Positions 53,473 through 62,428 of a DNA stretch of 64,000 nt are shown one piece after another; positions within the stretch are counted from its first letter, which is position 1, and each line of letters starts with the position of its first letter. The position numbers were made by a program, and so were the translations under genes. This DNA comes from Anaerococcus sp. AGMB09787 (GTDB lineage Bacteria > Bacillota > Clostridia > Tissierellales > Peptoniphilaceae). The stretch covers positions 1 to 64,000 of the forward strand of contig NZ_JAKZEY010000001.1 in the NCBI RefSeq assembly GCF_022808955.1, given 5' to 3'. The notes below the pieces were generated by a model. That model made no database searches. It saw nothing but the letters and a program-made list of their open reading frames with translations, and was not told the DNA's origin.

Positions 53473-56037
53473 GTGTCTAAAGTTAAAAGTAAAAGAAATA
53501 TTAGAATCTTTTCACTTGTAATATCTTTGGTGGTTGTACTTTTTTTACAAGCCTTCATAAAGAATTTTTCCTTTAAGGTTATTACAAATGGTGAGATTAC
53601 TATTGAAGAAAATTCATTGAATAGTGTTAATTCAGATAAATTTAAGATTAATTCGATAAAGATTGGTAATGAACTCGTTAAATTAGATGAGGCAGACATC
53701 AAGGGATGGGAGATGGCAGATAATGATAGTGGCTACCCTATCGAAACACTTGATGGTAGTGAGGAGAATTATATAAAATTTAAGCCTCCTTTTAAGCTCT
53801 TATTCCAAAAAATGACTCTTGATTTTGAAACAGGTCCCAAGTATTCAGAGGGGACTATCAGGTACCTAGATAACCATGTAACTACCATGTATGCCAATGA
53901 TATAGATAAGGAGTCCTATGTTGATATATATTATCCAGGATATTTATCTGTTGGCATCCAAGTTCTTTTGGCTATCCTTGCTGTGATATTTTTTGGAGAG
54001 TTTCTATATAGGGTTATCGATAAGTTTATAAACCAAGGCTTTGACAAGGAGATGATTTTTGGCCTAGTCAAGGATTATAGCCTTAATTTTATAATCCTAG
54101 GGGTGGGGCTTTTTGTTATGTTTATAATCAAGAAAATGCTCTTGAAGGATGGATGGTTTACTATTTTTGATACTCCCTACACCTTCAATGACATTATAGC
54201 CCTCCTAGGCATGGTATTTTTGGCATCCCTAGGCCTTAAGAATATCTATAAGAATAAAAGAAAAGCGAGAACTTTATCCCTTGTAAACTGGTTTTTATTT
54301 ATAATAAATCCCCTAGTAAGTTTCTATATCCTAGAAGCAGCCTACAATCCTAATTTTCAAGAAATAGAATGGGGATTTGTCCTAATTAATACCCTAATCC
54401 TATTGTTGATCCAGGTATTTTTGTATGTGATAGTAAGAAAGAAGAGGATAGTTATGTTTATCATCCTCCTCCTATCCATATCCTTTGGTATAGCCAATGA
54501 CTTCCTATATATATTGAGGGATTCGCCACTTATCCCAGCCTTCCTAGGTTCACTAGGGGTTGCGGCAGATGTGGCAAAGGGAACGGTCTTGAATGTAAAC
54601 CCAAGCTCCATTGAGGCCTTTGCCTATGCTATTATATGGATCTTGGTAATCCTATCAGTCAAGGAAGATAAGGTAAATCTTAAGCTAAAGACCTATGCCA
54701 AGCAAGTAGGAGGATCCCTAGTGGCCTTTACCCTTATCTTTGTCTTAAGTGTTAGTTACTTTATAAAACAAAGTGATGTTGGAGTTAGCTTATGGAGACC
54801 ATCAAGGACTTACTATGTTGAGGGGGCAGTATATAGCTTTTATAGGATATTGGCCAAGCAAATCTTAACTGCTCCAGACGGCTACGACAAGGACGAAGTA
54901 GAAGAAACCCTCGAAGCCTACTACAACAAGGAAGTAGCGACCAAAGAAGGACCAAAACCAAATATAATTATGATCCAATCAGAAGCCTTGGCAGATTACT
55001 ATGGCAAGGGCAATATAAAAATGAACAGAGACCCCATAGAATTCCAAAGGTCCCTTAGCGAAAATACCATTCAAGGTAATACCTATGTGTCAGTCTTAGG
55101 TGGAGGAACAGTAAACTCAGAATATGAGGCACTAACCTCTATACCTCTAACCTTCTTCCCACTAGGAGCCTATCCTTTCCAACAATATGTCAAGGAAGGC
55201 CACACATCTATAGGTAGGGTTTTGCAAGATCAGGGCTATGAAACCTTTATAACCCACCCTAACAAGCCTACCAACTACTCAAGGCAAGAGGCTTGGCCTA
55301 ACCTAGGTTTCAATAACTTGGCCTTTATGCCAGACTATGACCAAACTAGGAAGAACTTTACAGGCCATGACTATTTGAAGGACTCTGTGGTATATGACTT
55401 CATTAAGGAAAAATATCAAAACAAGGGCGATAGACCTCTATTTTCCTATATAGTAACCATGCAAAACCATGGAGGCTACTTTACTAATGCCAAGGGAGCC
55501 TTAAAAATCGAGAATGATACCAAGGGAGATGACAAGGGGGCAAATGACTATATAAACTTAGTCAAATCATCTGATGATGCCTTTAGGGACTTGGTAACTT
55601 TCTTTGAAAACTATGATGAGCCAACCATAATATGCATATTTGGAGACCACCAACCTCAAAACTATGCAGGCTTTATGGACCTCATAAAGTCTGGTGGAGA
55701 TTATGATAATTCAGATATCTTCTATACCCCACTAACTATCTGGGCCAACTATGATATAGAAGAAGAAAGGGATGTAAATATATCCCTAAACTACCTAGCT
55801 CCTTACCTCCTTGAGAAGGCAGGAGGGGTAAAACTTTCAGCCTACCACAAATATGCCCTAGAGATGAAGGAGGACTACCCAATCCTTACAACTAAGCAAA
55901 TCTATGACAAAAAGGGTAGGGAAGTGAGTGAAGATAGTGAATTTATGGAGAGAAATAAGAAGCTAAACTCACTAATCTATTATGAAATAAAACAGGGAGA
56001 TATGGCATCAAAATACTTTGATCAAGCTTCCAAATAA
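53473..56037 (+). CDS. LTA synthase family sulfatase-like membrane protein
   Basis: An 854-residue alkaline-phosphatase-superfamily enzyme. About seven membrane helices fill residues 10-440. The extracellular domain (about 485-760) has KPNIIMIQSEALADYYG, the likely Thr nucleophile in LGGGTVNSEYEALTS, and metal-site FGDHQPQ. It probably polymerises or transfers glycerol phosphate or a similar group to a cell-surface polymer. The start is odd: the only canonical in-frame codon before the first helix is GTG at 53473, directly inside AGGAGGTG, so the true initiation codon is uncertain. Confidence 0.85.
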   Translation: MSKVKSKRNIRIFSLVISLVVVLFLQAFIKNFSFKVITNGEITIEENSLNSVNSDKFKINSIKIGNELVKLDEADIKGWEMADNDSGYPIETLDGSEENYIKFKPPFKLLFQKMTLDFETGPKYSEGTIRYLDNHVTTMYANDIDKESYVDIYYPGYLSVGIQVLLAILAVIFFGEFLYRVIDKFINQGFDKEMIFGLVKDYSLNFIILGVGLFVMFIIKKMLLKDGWFTIFDTPYTFNDIIALLGMVFLASLGLKNIYKNKRKARTLSLVNWFLFIINPLVSFYILEAAYNPNFQEIEWGFVLINTLILLLIQVFLYVIVRKKRIVMFIILLLSISFGIANDFLYILRDSPLIPAFLGSLGVAADVAKGTVLNVNPSSIEAFAYAIIWILVILSVKEDKVNLKLKTYAKQVGGSLVAFTLIFVLSVSYFIKQSDVGVSLWRPSRTYYVEGAVYSFYRILAKQILTAPDGYDKDEVEETLEAYYNKEVATKEGPKPNIIMIQSEALADYYGKGNIKMNRDPIEFQRSLSENTIQGNTYVSVLGGGTVNSEYEALTSIPLTFFPLGAYPFQQYVKEGHTSIGRVLQDQGYETFITHPNKPTNYSRQEAWPNLGFNNLAFMPDYDQTRKNFTGHDYLKDSVVYDFIKEKYQNKGDRPLFSYIVTMQNHGGYFTNAKGALKIENDTKGDDKGANDYINLVKSSDDAFRDLVTFFENYDEPTIICIFGDHQPQNYAGFMDLIKSGGDYDNSDIFYTPLTIWANYDIEEERDVNISLNYLAPYLLEKAGGVKLSAYHKYALEMKEDYPILTTKQIYDKKGREVSEDSEFMERNKKLNSLIYYEIKQGDMASKYFDQASK

Positions 56038-56038
56038 A

Positions 56039-56087
56039 TAAAAGCTCTGTGTCGGGGAGATTCCCTTGGACATAGAGCTTTCTTTTT
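56039..56087. terminator. Bidirectional terminator between LTA-synthase-like gene and niaR
   Basis: AAAGCTCTGTGTC / GACATAGAGCTTT (13-base stem with one G-T pair), flanked by T tracts on both strands. Confidence 0.85.
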
Positions 56088-56604
56088 AAGAAATTTCTTT
56101 GATTAGATAATTTTTTTGGGTCAATTCCTCTATTACTTCCTTTAAGATCTCTTCGTTTTGAGCCTTTAGGGTATGGAAGTGGTAGTCTGAGGTTAGTTTT
56201 TTGAGTGGGGAGCTTTCTCCACTTTCTAGTCTTTGCAAAAATTTCTTGATATCCCTCCTAGATTTTATCTTCAAATCAGCCCTTATCTTCCCGTAGATAT
56301 TGTGGTAGACAAAGACATCGACTACCTCTGCACCCAGGTCTACAATAGTTTGAAGTTCTTCTTCTATTTCCTTATCTGAATGGTAGACCTGGATAACCTT
56401 ATTGGGAAGGTCATCTTTTATAAGCTTATAGCCCCTGTTGGTAGATATTATATTATTCTCTTCTGCCTTGAGGACTGCTATGTCTTGGACTATAACCTGT
56501 CTTGATAGGGAAAAATGTTTTGCAAGGTCAGATCCACTTACAGGCTTGTCGGACTCTTCTAGGATTTTGAGGATTTCAGCCTGCCTTTTCTTTACCTTGC
56601 TCAT
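56086..56604 (-). CDS. niaR: Niacin-responsive repressor NiaR (HTH_11 plus 3H domain)
   Basis: A 172-residue regulator. The N-terminal helix-turn-helix (about 5-55, SGSDLAKHFSLSRQVIVQDI) is followed by a 3H domain (about 75-165) containing the three conserved His residues in VYHSD, VYHNIYG and DYHFHTL. NiaR proteins repress NAD synthesis and niacin uptake when niacin is present. It is the last gene of nadA-nadB-nadC-niaR, and probably represses it. Confidence 0.9.
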   Translation of the reverse strand: MSKVKKRQAEILKILEESDKPVSGSDLAKHFSLSRQVIVQDIAVLKAEENNIISTNRGYKLIKDDLPNKVIQVYHSDKEIEEELQTIVDLGAEVVDVFVYHNIYGKIRADLKIKSRRDIKKFLQRLESGESSPLKKLTSDYHFHTLKAQNEEILKEVIEELTQKNYLIKEIS

Positions 56605-56606
56605 AC

Positions 56607-57461
56607 TTACACATACCTTAAATTCTTCATTGATATATCCAAGGGATTTGCCATATAAGTTATGGCACCACTTGATAGGAAATCTACATCAAGTCCCCTG
56701 TACCTGTCTATATTTTCCTTAGTAATATTGCCAGATATTTCGATTATGGCTTTATTGCCTATAATTTGGCAGGCTTTTTTTATAGTGTCTATATCCATAT
56801 TATCAAGCATTATTATATCGGCCCCCTCATCAATAGCTTCTTTGACTTGGTCAAGGCTTTCGACTTCAATTTCGATTTTTTTGACGAAGGGTTTGTAGTC
56901 TCTTGCGTAGTGGATAGCATTTTTTATGCCACCACTTGCAGCTATATGGTTATCCTTTAGCATAATTAGGTCTGAGAGATTAAACCTATGGTTCTCTCCG
57001 CCTCCGATTTTGACTGCATATTTTTCGAAGATCCTCATATTGGGTGTTGTCTTTCTAGTGTCCAAGACTTTTATATTTGGATCATTTAGCTTTGCTATGG
57101 TTTGGTGAGTGTAGGTTGCAATCCCTGACATCCTTTGGAGGTAGTTTAGGGCAACTCTTTCACCTGATAATAGGGTAGATATATTCCCGTAGACTATAGC
57201 AACTTCGCTGCCTTTTTTTACAAAATCACCATCTTCGTATTTTTTGTCTATTCTAATATTTTCATCCAATAATTCAAAACAATAGTGGAAGATATCTATC
57301 CCACAGAGGATACCGTCTTCTTTCATAATAACTGATACTGCTGCATCCCTATCTTCCCTATAGATGGCCTTGGTGGAGATATCTTCTACTGGAATATCTT
57401 CTTTTAAGGCACTAATCAAATATTGGTTGACTTCATACTTGTGAAGTTTTGCTTTTCTCAT
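56607..57461 (-). CDS. nadC: Nicotinate-nucleotide pyrophosphorylase (quinolinate phosphoribosyltransferase)
   Basis: A 284-residue enzyme with LLSGERVALNYLQRMSGIATYT, VLDTRKTTPNMR, the catalytic GGGENHRFNLSDLIMLKDNHI segment and LDNM near the C-terminus. It turns quinolinate and PRPP into NaMN. The ATG overlaps nadB by 29 bases. The NaMN it yields leads on to NaAD, the substrate of LarB. Confidence 0.95.
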   Translation of the reverse strand: MRKAKLHKYEVNQYLISALKEDIPVEDISTKAIYREDRDAAVSVIMKEDGILCGIDIFHYCFELLDENIRIDKKYEDGDFVKKGSEVAIVYGNISTLLSGERVALNYLQRMSGIATYTHQTIAKLNDPNIKVLDTRKTTPNMRIFEKYAVKIGGGENHRFNLSDLIMLKDNHIAASGGIKNAIHYARDYKPFVKKIEIEVESLDQVKEAIDEGADIIMLDNMDIDTIKKACQIIGNKAIIEISGNITKENIDRYRGLDVDFLSSGAITYMANPLDISMKNLRYV

Positions 57462-58701
57462 CTTCTCTAATCCTCTCTTCTATATTTTTCTTAACCTTAT
57501 CAAAGTCAATACTAGACCAGGCTAGATCATAGATCCTAGGGAAATCTATCTTGCTTATATTTATTGCCTTAGCACATCTCTTGCCAAAGACTACAGACTC
57601 TAACAAGGAATTACTAGCTAGCCTATTTTGTCCGTGGACTCCTGTACAGGCTACTTCACCTACTGCATAGAGGTTTTCTATATTGGTTCTTGCATCTAGG
57701 TCAACCCTTATACCACCCATGGTATAGTGGAAGGCAGGAACTATTGGAACTAGATCTCTTCTTGGATCATATCCAAGCTCCCTTAGATGGTTGGTAATAT
57801 TTGGAAATCTCTCATCTATATCTAGTTTAATAGTAGAAAAGTCTATAAATTCATATTTGACCTTTTCCCTTTTCATCTCCTCAAGGATAGCACTGCTTAC
57901 CACATCTCTTGGCCTAAGCTCATCAGTGAATCTTTCTTTCTTGTGATTAAGTAAGACAGCACCTTCTCCCCTGACTGATTCTGATATCAAAAACCTCCTA
58001 TCGGAATTATCTTCGTAGAGGGCGGTTGGGTGGATTTGAATATAGGAGATATCTTTTAGGTCGATACCTTTGTCTATGGCAAGGCCCACCCCATCTCCAC
58101 ATATATGTCTAAAGTTTGTTGTATTTTCAAATAGTCCTCCCAAGCCACCACAAGCAAGGATGGTGAAGTTGGCATAGATATTAAAATTTGTCTTGTTACT
58201 TGCACTAACCCCGTATATCTTTCCATCTCTAATCAAGAGGTCATTACACCTGGTATCTTCTAAAATTTTTATATTTGGACGGATTTTTGCTTCAGCAATC
58301 AAGGCATCCATTATAAACTTACCCGTTTGGTCTTCGCAATACCTTATTCTATTTACTGAATGGGCTCCCTCCCTTGTTAAAAGGAGATTTCCTTGGGCGT
58401 CTCTTGAGAAAGGAACCCCATATTTTTCTAAGCTGGCTATGGCAGCTCTTGATTCGTCTACCAGGGTATCGACAGCAGACCTAGTATTCTTGTAGTGACC
58501 AGCCCTTAAGGTATCTTCTATATATCTTTCTCTATCAGTCTCATCGAGGAGGGCAGATATTCCTCCTTGGGCCAGGTAGGAGTTAGAATCTTCTAGGCGT
58601 TTTTTTGTTAGCAAAATAATTTTTTTACTTTGATCTATTTCTAAGGCACTTATTAGACCAGCGACACCACTGCCTATAATTATTACATCACTTTCCATCA
58701 T
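57433..58701 (-). CDS. nadB: L-aspartate oxidase
   Basis: A 422-residue FAD enzyme of the succinate-dehydrogenase flavoprotein class. The FAD motif GSGVAGLISALE is followed by SNSYLAQGGISALLDETD, GREGAHSVNRI-like DREGAHSVNRIRY and GQNRLASNSLLESVVFG. It oxidises aspartate to iminoaspartate; in anaerobes fumarate may be the electron acceptor. It is shorter than E. coli NadB (540), lacking most of the C-terminal helical domain. It overlaps nadA by 4 bases. Confidence 0.93.
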   Translation of the reverse strand: MMESDVIIIGSGVAGLISALEIDQSKKIILLTKKRLEDSNSYLAQGGISALLDETDRERYIEDTLRAGHYKNTRSAVDTLVDESRAAIASLEKYGVPFSRDAQGNLLLTREGAHSVNRIRYCEDQTGKFIMDALIAEAKIRPNIKILEDTRCNDLLIRDGKIYGVSASNKTNFNIYANFTILACGGLGGLFENTTNFRHICGDGVGLAIDKGIDLKDISYIQIHPTALYEDNSDRRFLISESVRGEGAVLLNHKKERFTDELRPRDVVSSAILEEMKREKVKYEFIDFSTIKLDIDERFPNITNHLRELGYDPRRDLVPIVPAFHYTMGGIRVDLDARTNIENLYAVGEVACTGVHGQNRLASNSLLESVVFGKRCAKAINISKIDFPRIYDLAWSSIDFDKVKKNIEERIREDEKSKTSQV

Positions 58702-59600
58702 TTACCTAACTCAAGCATCCTTTCTAAGGGCTTTAAGGCCTTTTGCCTCAAGTCCTCATCTATTTTTACTTCGTTGAAGGGATCATCCATACAAGTTAGG
58801 AGGTCTTCCTTCTTGTGCATATTCATATTAAGGCAAGTTAGCTTGTCTAGGAAATAGAAGGTCTTATCTGGATTTAGCCTCTCTAACTCATACCTAATAG
58901 CCTTGACAGTTACTACAATAAATTCATCTGCGCTAGACTTGGAAGCTTCGTTTATGATCCCCTTGGTTGAACCTATATAGTCGCTTAGGTCTAAGACCTC
59001 TCTTTTGCATTCTGGATGTGCCAAGACTTTTGCCCTAGGATGGAGGTCCTTTAGGGCTAGGAGATCTTCCTTACTTATTTGATTGTGCCTAGGACAAGCT
59101 CCTTTATTAAAAATAAAGTTCTTATCTGGAAGCTCCTCGCTAACATAAGCTCCTAGGTTCTTATCAGGTATAAAGAAAATATTCTTTTCCTTTAGTTTCT
59201 TACATATTTTAGCGGCGTTAGAAGAAGTTACACAAACATCTGATAGGGCCTTGGTTTCGATTGTAGAATTGACATAGGTTACTACAGCCAGGTCATCATA
59301 CTTATTTCTCATATCTACAATATCTTTTTCATTGGCCATATGGGCCATAGGACAATCAGCTAGCCAATTTAGGTTGTAGACCTTCTTATCTGGATTTAAT
59401 GTTTTTATAGTTTCTCCCATAAAGTAAACACCAGCCATGATAATTCTCTTGTTAGTTAGCTCCCTGCCCTTTTGGGCTAGATAAAAGGAATCACCAACAT
59501 AGTCTGCTAGAGCTTGGATTTCTTCATCTACATAATAATGTGCAAGGATTGCCACATCTTTTTCTTTCTTTAAAGCATTTAATTTATCAGTAAAATTCAT
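58698..59600 (-). CDS. nadA: Quinolinate synthase A
   Basis: A 300-residue [4Fe-4S] enzyme that condenses iminoaspartate with DHAP. Motifs include AHYYVDEEIQALADYVGDS and the cluster Cys residues in SDVCVTSSNA, AHPECKREVL-like PECKRE and the C-terminal DKLTCLNMNMHKKEDLLTC. The ATG at 59600 has AAGGGGG 5 bases upstream. An extended frame to 59636 is rejected because it precedes that Shine-Dalgarno. First gene of the NAD operon. Confidence 0.94.
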   Translation of the reverse strand: MNFTDKLNALKKEKDVAILAHYYVDEEIQALADYVGDSFYLAQKGRELTNKRIIMAGVYFMGETIKTLNPDKKVYNLNWLADCPMAHMANEKDIVDMRNKYDDLAVVTYVNSTIETKALSDVCVTSSNAAKICKKLKEKNIFFIPDKNLGAYVSEELPDKNFIFNKGACPRHNQISKEDLLALKDLHPRAKVLAHPECKREVLDLSDYIGSTKGIINEASKSSADEFIVVTVKAIRYELERLNPDKTFYFLDKLTCLNMNMHKKEDLLTCMDDPFNEVKIDEDLRQKALKPLERMLELGK

Positions 59601-59610
59601 TATGTCCCCC

Positions 59611-59655
59611 TTTTTACTTAGTAAAAATGATAACACAAAATATTACATCTGACAA
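59611..59655 (-). promoter_or_regulatory. nadA promoter with adjacent palindrome
   Basis: On the minus strand: -35 TTGTCA (59650-59655), 17-base spacer, -10 TATCAT (59627-59632). Immediately downstream TTTTTACTAAGTAAAAA (59611-59627) is a palindrome with a single odd central base. It may be the NiaR operator. A direct repeat GACAAGACAA overlaps the -35. Confidence 0.65.
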
Positions 59656-59755
59656 GACAATAAAAAATAGACCATAACCTCACTAAATTGACTATGATCT
59701 TAAATAATTGATAAATACTACAAGTCTGAGTGAACTACTAGGATCAGAATCTCTC

Positions 59756-60859
59756 TTAATTCATTAACTTTAGATAAAAATCACTTAGGTACTTGGTGGT
59801 TTCTTTTATATCAAAGCCAGCGTTCTTTATCACTTGGGACATATCAGATCTTTCGTAAGGGAGGGCGGCATCGATGGCCTTAACCCATGGGTCTACCCCC
59901 TTATCTATAGGGATAAATTCTACAAGGTTAGTTAGTTTTGACCTCCTATCAATAGTATCAGCTAAGAGGGTCTTTAGTCCAGCTGTCTGGGCCTCTATGG
60001 AGGATATGGCCATGCCCTCATAGAGTGATGGGAGGACAAAGATATCCACTGCTTGGAGAATTTCGTTAACATTTCCGACTGAGCCCATAAAGTTTACTTT
60101 GTCGTTTAGTCCGTAGCTACTTACTTTATTTTCTATATCCTTCCTTAGTTCTCCTTCTCCTAGCAAGACTAGCCTGTATGAAGGGTCTTCTTCTACTAAG
60201 TTTTTGAAGATATCTATAAGAAAAGTGTGGTTTTTGACCTTGTTAAATCTTGCAACGTGGCCGATTACTTTTTTACCTTCTAAGTCTAGGTCTTTTCTAA
60301 ATTTTGCCCTAATTCTTGGATTATGAGTGTATTTTTCTATATCTATACCATTTTTTATAACTATAAATTCTTCGCCATCATTTTTTTCATCACCGAACAT
60401 CCACTTACCTGCATCATTGGAACAGGCAAAGTGGTAGTCGCTTTTTTCATAGATATTGTTATTTAATAGTCCCATTATTTGACCCTTATAACCCTTTATG
60501 TGGCGGGTGTTGTGGCTATGGGCTATGGCAATCCTACCATTAGCTCTAACAGTGCTCATTATGATAGACATGATAGATTCCTTGTGACAGTGGACTATCT
60601 TGTATTCAGGGTGATCCTTCAATAACTTATTCCAAGAACTTTTGTAGCTGACATGATTTATGAGTCGATAGGGAGCTAGCCTATAGATTTTGCCACCCAT
60701 GGACCTTATTTCTTTTTCGTAAGCACCCTCTTCTTCGTGGTGGACTAGGAAGTCAAACTGGATTTTCTCCCTATCTATCTTCCTATAAATATTCATAACT
60801 AGGGTCTCTGCCCCACCCCTATTTAGGGTTCCAAAAACGTGTAGTATTCTAATTGTCAT
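59756..60859 (-). CDS. GT4 family glycosyltransferase
   Basis: A 367-residue GT-B glycosyltransferase. The N-terminal GTLNRGGAETLVM loop, the middle VIGHVARFNKVKNHTFLI and the donor-binding PSLYEGMAISSIEAQTAG (E-x7-E motif) match family GT4 of the EpsF type. The acceptor is unknown, perhaps a surface polysaccharide or glycolipid. It begins 11 bases after the lipoprotein gene with AGGAG upstream, so the two are probably co-transcribed. A gap of 119 bases to nadA separates it from the NAD operon. Confidence 0.85.
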   Translation of the reverse strand: MTIRILHVFGTLNRGGAETLVMNIYRKIDREKIQFDFLVHHEEEGAYEKEIRSMGGKIYRLAPYRLINHVSYKSSWNKLLKDHPEYKIVHCHKESIMSIIMSTVRANGRIAIAHSHNTRHIKGYKGQIMGLLNNNIYEKSDYHFACSNDAGKWMFGDEKNDGEEFIVIKNGIDIEKYTHNPRIRAKFRKDLDLEGKKVIGHVARFNKVKNHTFLIDIFKNLVEEDPSYRLVLLGEGELRKDIENKVSSYGLNDKVNFMGSVGNVNEILQAVDIFVLPSLYEGMAISSIEAQTAGLKTLLADTIDRRSKLTNLVEFIPIDKGVDPWVKAIDAALPYERSDMSQVIKNAGFDIKETTKYLSDFYLKLMN

Positions 60860-60870
60860 ATAAATATCTC

Positions 60871-62019
60871 CTAATTTTGTTCTATACTTTGTATTATTGA
60901 ATTGCTCATCAGATTTGTTTTATTAGATTCTGCCATAGGGCCTAGGACAAAAAAAGTAATAAAATAATCCTTGCTTTCTACTACAAATTTATCTCCATCC
61001 AATGTAAAATTAGGCATATACATCCTAGCCTTGCTTCTTACATAAGAAAGCCCGTTTTTCTCGCCAAATTCTAACTTAGATCCTGTTACAATATTTTCAG
61101 AGTAGACAAGGCCACGGTAGTCTAGGTTAAAGACATCCATGATATCCCTATCTTCCTTGTCAAATGCTATAGTGATTATTTTTGATACCATATCCCCTTC
61201 CTTTTTGACAGAGAAACTGTTTAAGTTTTCCTTACTATGGTCAAGTAGGAAGTTTTCTGGGATCTTGCTACTTATCTTACCCAGCTTGATAGACTTTGTT
61301 GCAAAGATATCCATATAGGAATCATAAGTTCTAAAGGACTTTTGGATGTCTATAGGGTCATCATCTATTCTAAAGGCTCCCGTCAAGATATCTTCCATCA
61401 AGTAAGGTGAGGCTTGGGAGAGGGAGGGGTCCTCATAGATTGTAAAGTGGATCATAGACCCAGGAGTACCTATCAGAAAATGTGTCATTTGGTACTTATC
61501 CCCTTGGCTTACAAAATAGGCACTTTCAACATTGGATAATTTGTTATTAACCACCTCACTTAGGAGTTTTTCATCTGGATTTCTCTTGTTAAGGAGTATC
61601 TTGGTCGCATCATATATGTCGCTTTCTTGGAGGATTTCCATATCCTTAACTTCCTTAAGGGAGATATAGATGCTATATGAGTCACTGTAGGGAAAGTCTA
61701 TGTAGTAGGTATCCCCATCTGAAAAAACCTGGCAGCGGCTAGGAATTCTTATATTTAGTCCACTTAGCTCGATTAGCCTTCCGTAGTCAAGATTTGCTAG
61801 CTCACTTTCCCTATAGGCTTCGTCGTTTTTACTCTTGATTTCTGTAGGAAAGTCTAGACCCTGGGAAGACCTATTTAGGGAAGTATCCACTGATAGACCT
61901 AGTTTTTCCAAAGGATAGGCGAGATTTGTATTTGGATGTGTATTTGCTTCTTGGCCCATATTTATTCCACAAGATGATAGGAGAATAAGGATAGCCGCTA
62001 GTAATAAATTTTTAATCAT
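60871..62019 (-). CDS. Lipoprotein of unknown function
   Basis: A 382-residue exported lipoprotein with lipobox LSSC at about residues 14-17. The rest is a soluble, mixed alpha/beta sequence without repeats or recognisable motifs. Related proteins of unknown function in Firmicutes are likely, but I recognise none. It is the first of two genes with the glycosyltransferase. The 85-base gap to the divergent V-ATPase genes holds TAGTATACTA, a 10-base palindrome. Confidence 0.6.
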   Translation of the reverse strand: MIKNLLLAAILILLSSCGINMGQEANTHPNTNLAYPLEKLGLSVDTSLNRSSQGLDFPTEIKSKNDEAYRESELANLDYGRLIELSGLNIRIPSRCQVFSDGDTYYIDFPYSDSYSIYISLKEVKDMEILQESDIYDATKILLNKRNPDEKLLSEVVNNKLSNVESAYFVSQGDKYQMTHFLIGTPGSMIHFTIYEDPSLSQASPYLMEDILTGAFRIDDDPIDIQKSFRTYDSYMDIFATKSIKLGKISSKIPENFLLDHSKENLNSFSVKKEGDMVSKIITIAFDKEDRDIMDVFNLDYRGLVYSENIVTGSKLEFGEKNGLSYVRSKARMYMPNFTLDGDKFVVESKDYFITFFVLGPMAESNKTNLMSNSIIQSIEQN

Positions 62020-62104
62020 AACTTTCCCTTTTTTTAATTGTAGTATACTACTATATATTCATATTTTATGATATAATTTAATATATGGCAATAGGGGGTG
62101 AAAG

Positions 62105-62428
62105 ATGGCGCAAGATATGCTTGAGAAAGTCCAAGAAGCCGAACGAGAGGCTAAAGAGACTGTTGAAAAGGCAAAAATAAAGGCTCGTGAAATCGTTGAT
62201 AAGTCAAGAACTGACAGCGAATCCGAGTACAAAAATATTGTTAGGGATGCAAAAGAAAAATCTCAAAAGATTTTGGATGAAGCCTATGACCTTGCTAAGC
62301 AAGAAAAACAGCCAATTATAGATGAGGCAGAGGCTTATGCTAAACAAATCAAAGAAATCGACCCAAGTCGTATCAAAGAGATTGTAAAATCCCTTAAGGA
62401 GGAGATTGTAGAAAATGGCAATAGTTAA
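62105..62428 (+). CDS. V-type ATP synthase subunit H (AhaH/NtpG-like stalk coiled coil)
   Basis: A 107-residue, almost fully helical, charged coiled coil (residues 5-90), consistent with the peripheral-stalk subunit of archaeal/V-type ATP synthases in bacteria. GGGGGTG lies 4 bases upstream of the ATG, and a -10 TATAAT is at 62072-62077. It overlaps the subunit I gene by 14 bases. As the first gene of the V-ATPase operon it couples to a Na+ or H+ translocating complex. Confidence 0.8.
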   Translation: MAQDMLEKVQEAEREAKETVEKAKIKAREIVDKSRTDSESEYKNIVRDAKEKSQKILDEAYDLAKQEKQPIIDEAEAYAKQIKEIDPSRIKEIVKSLKEEIVENGNS

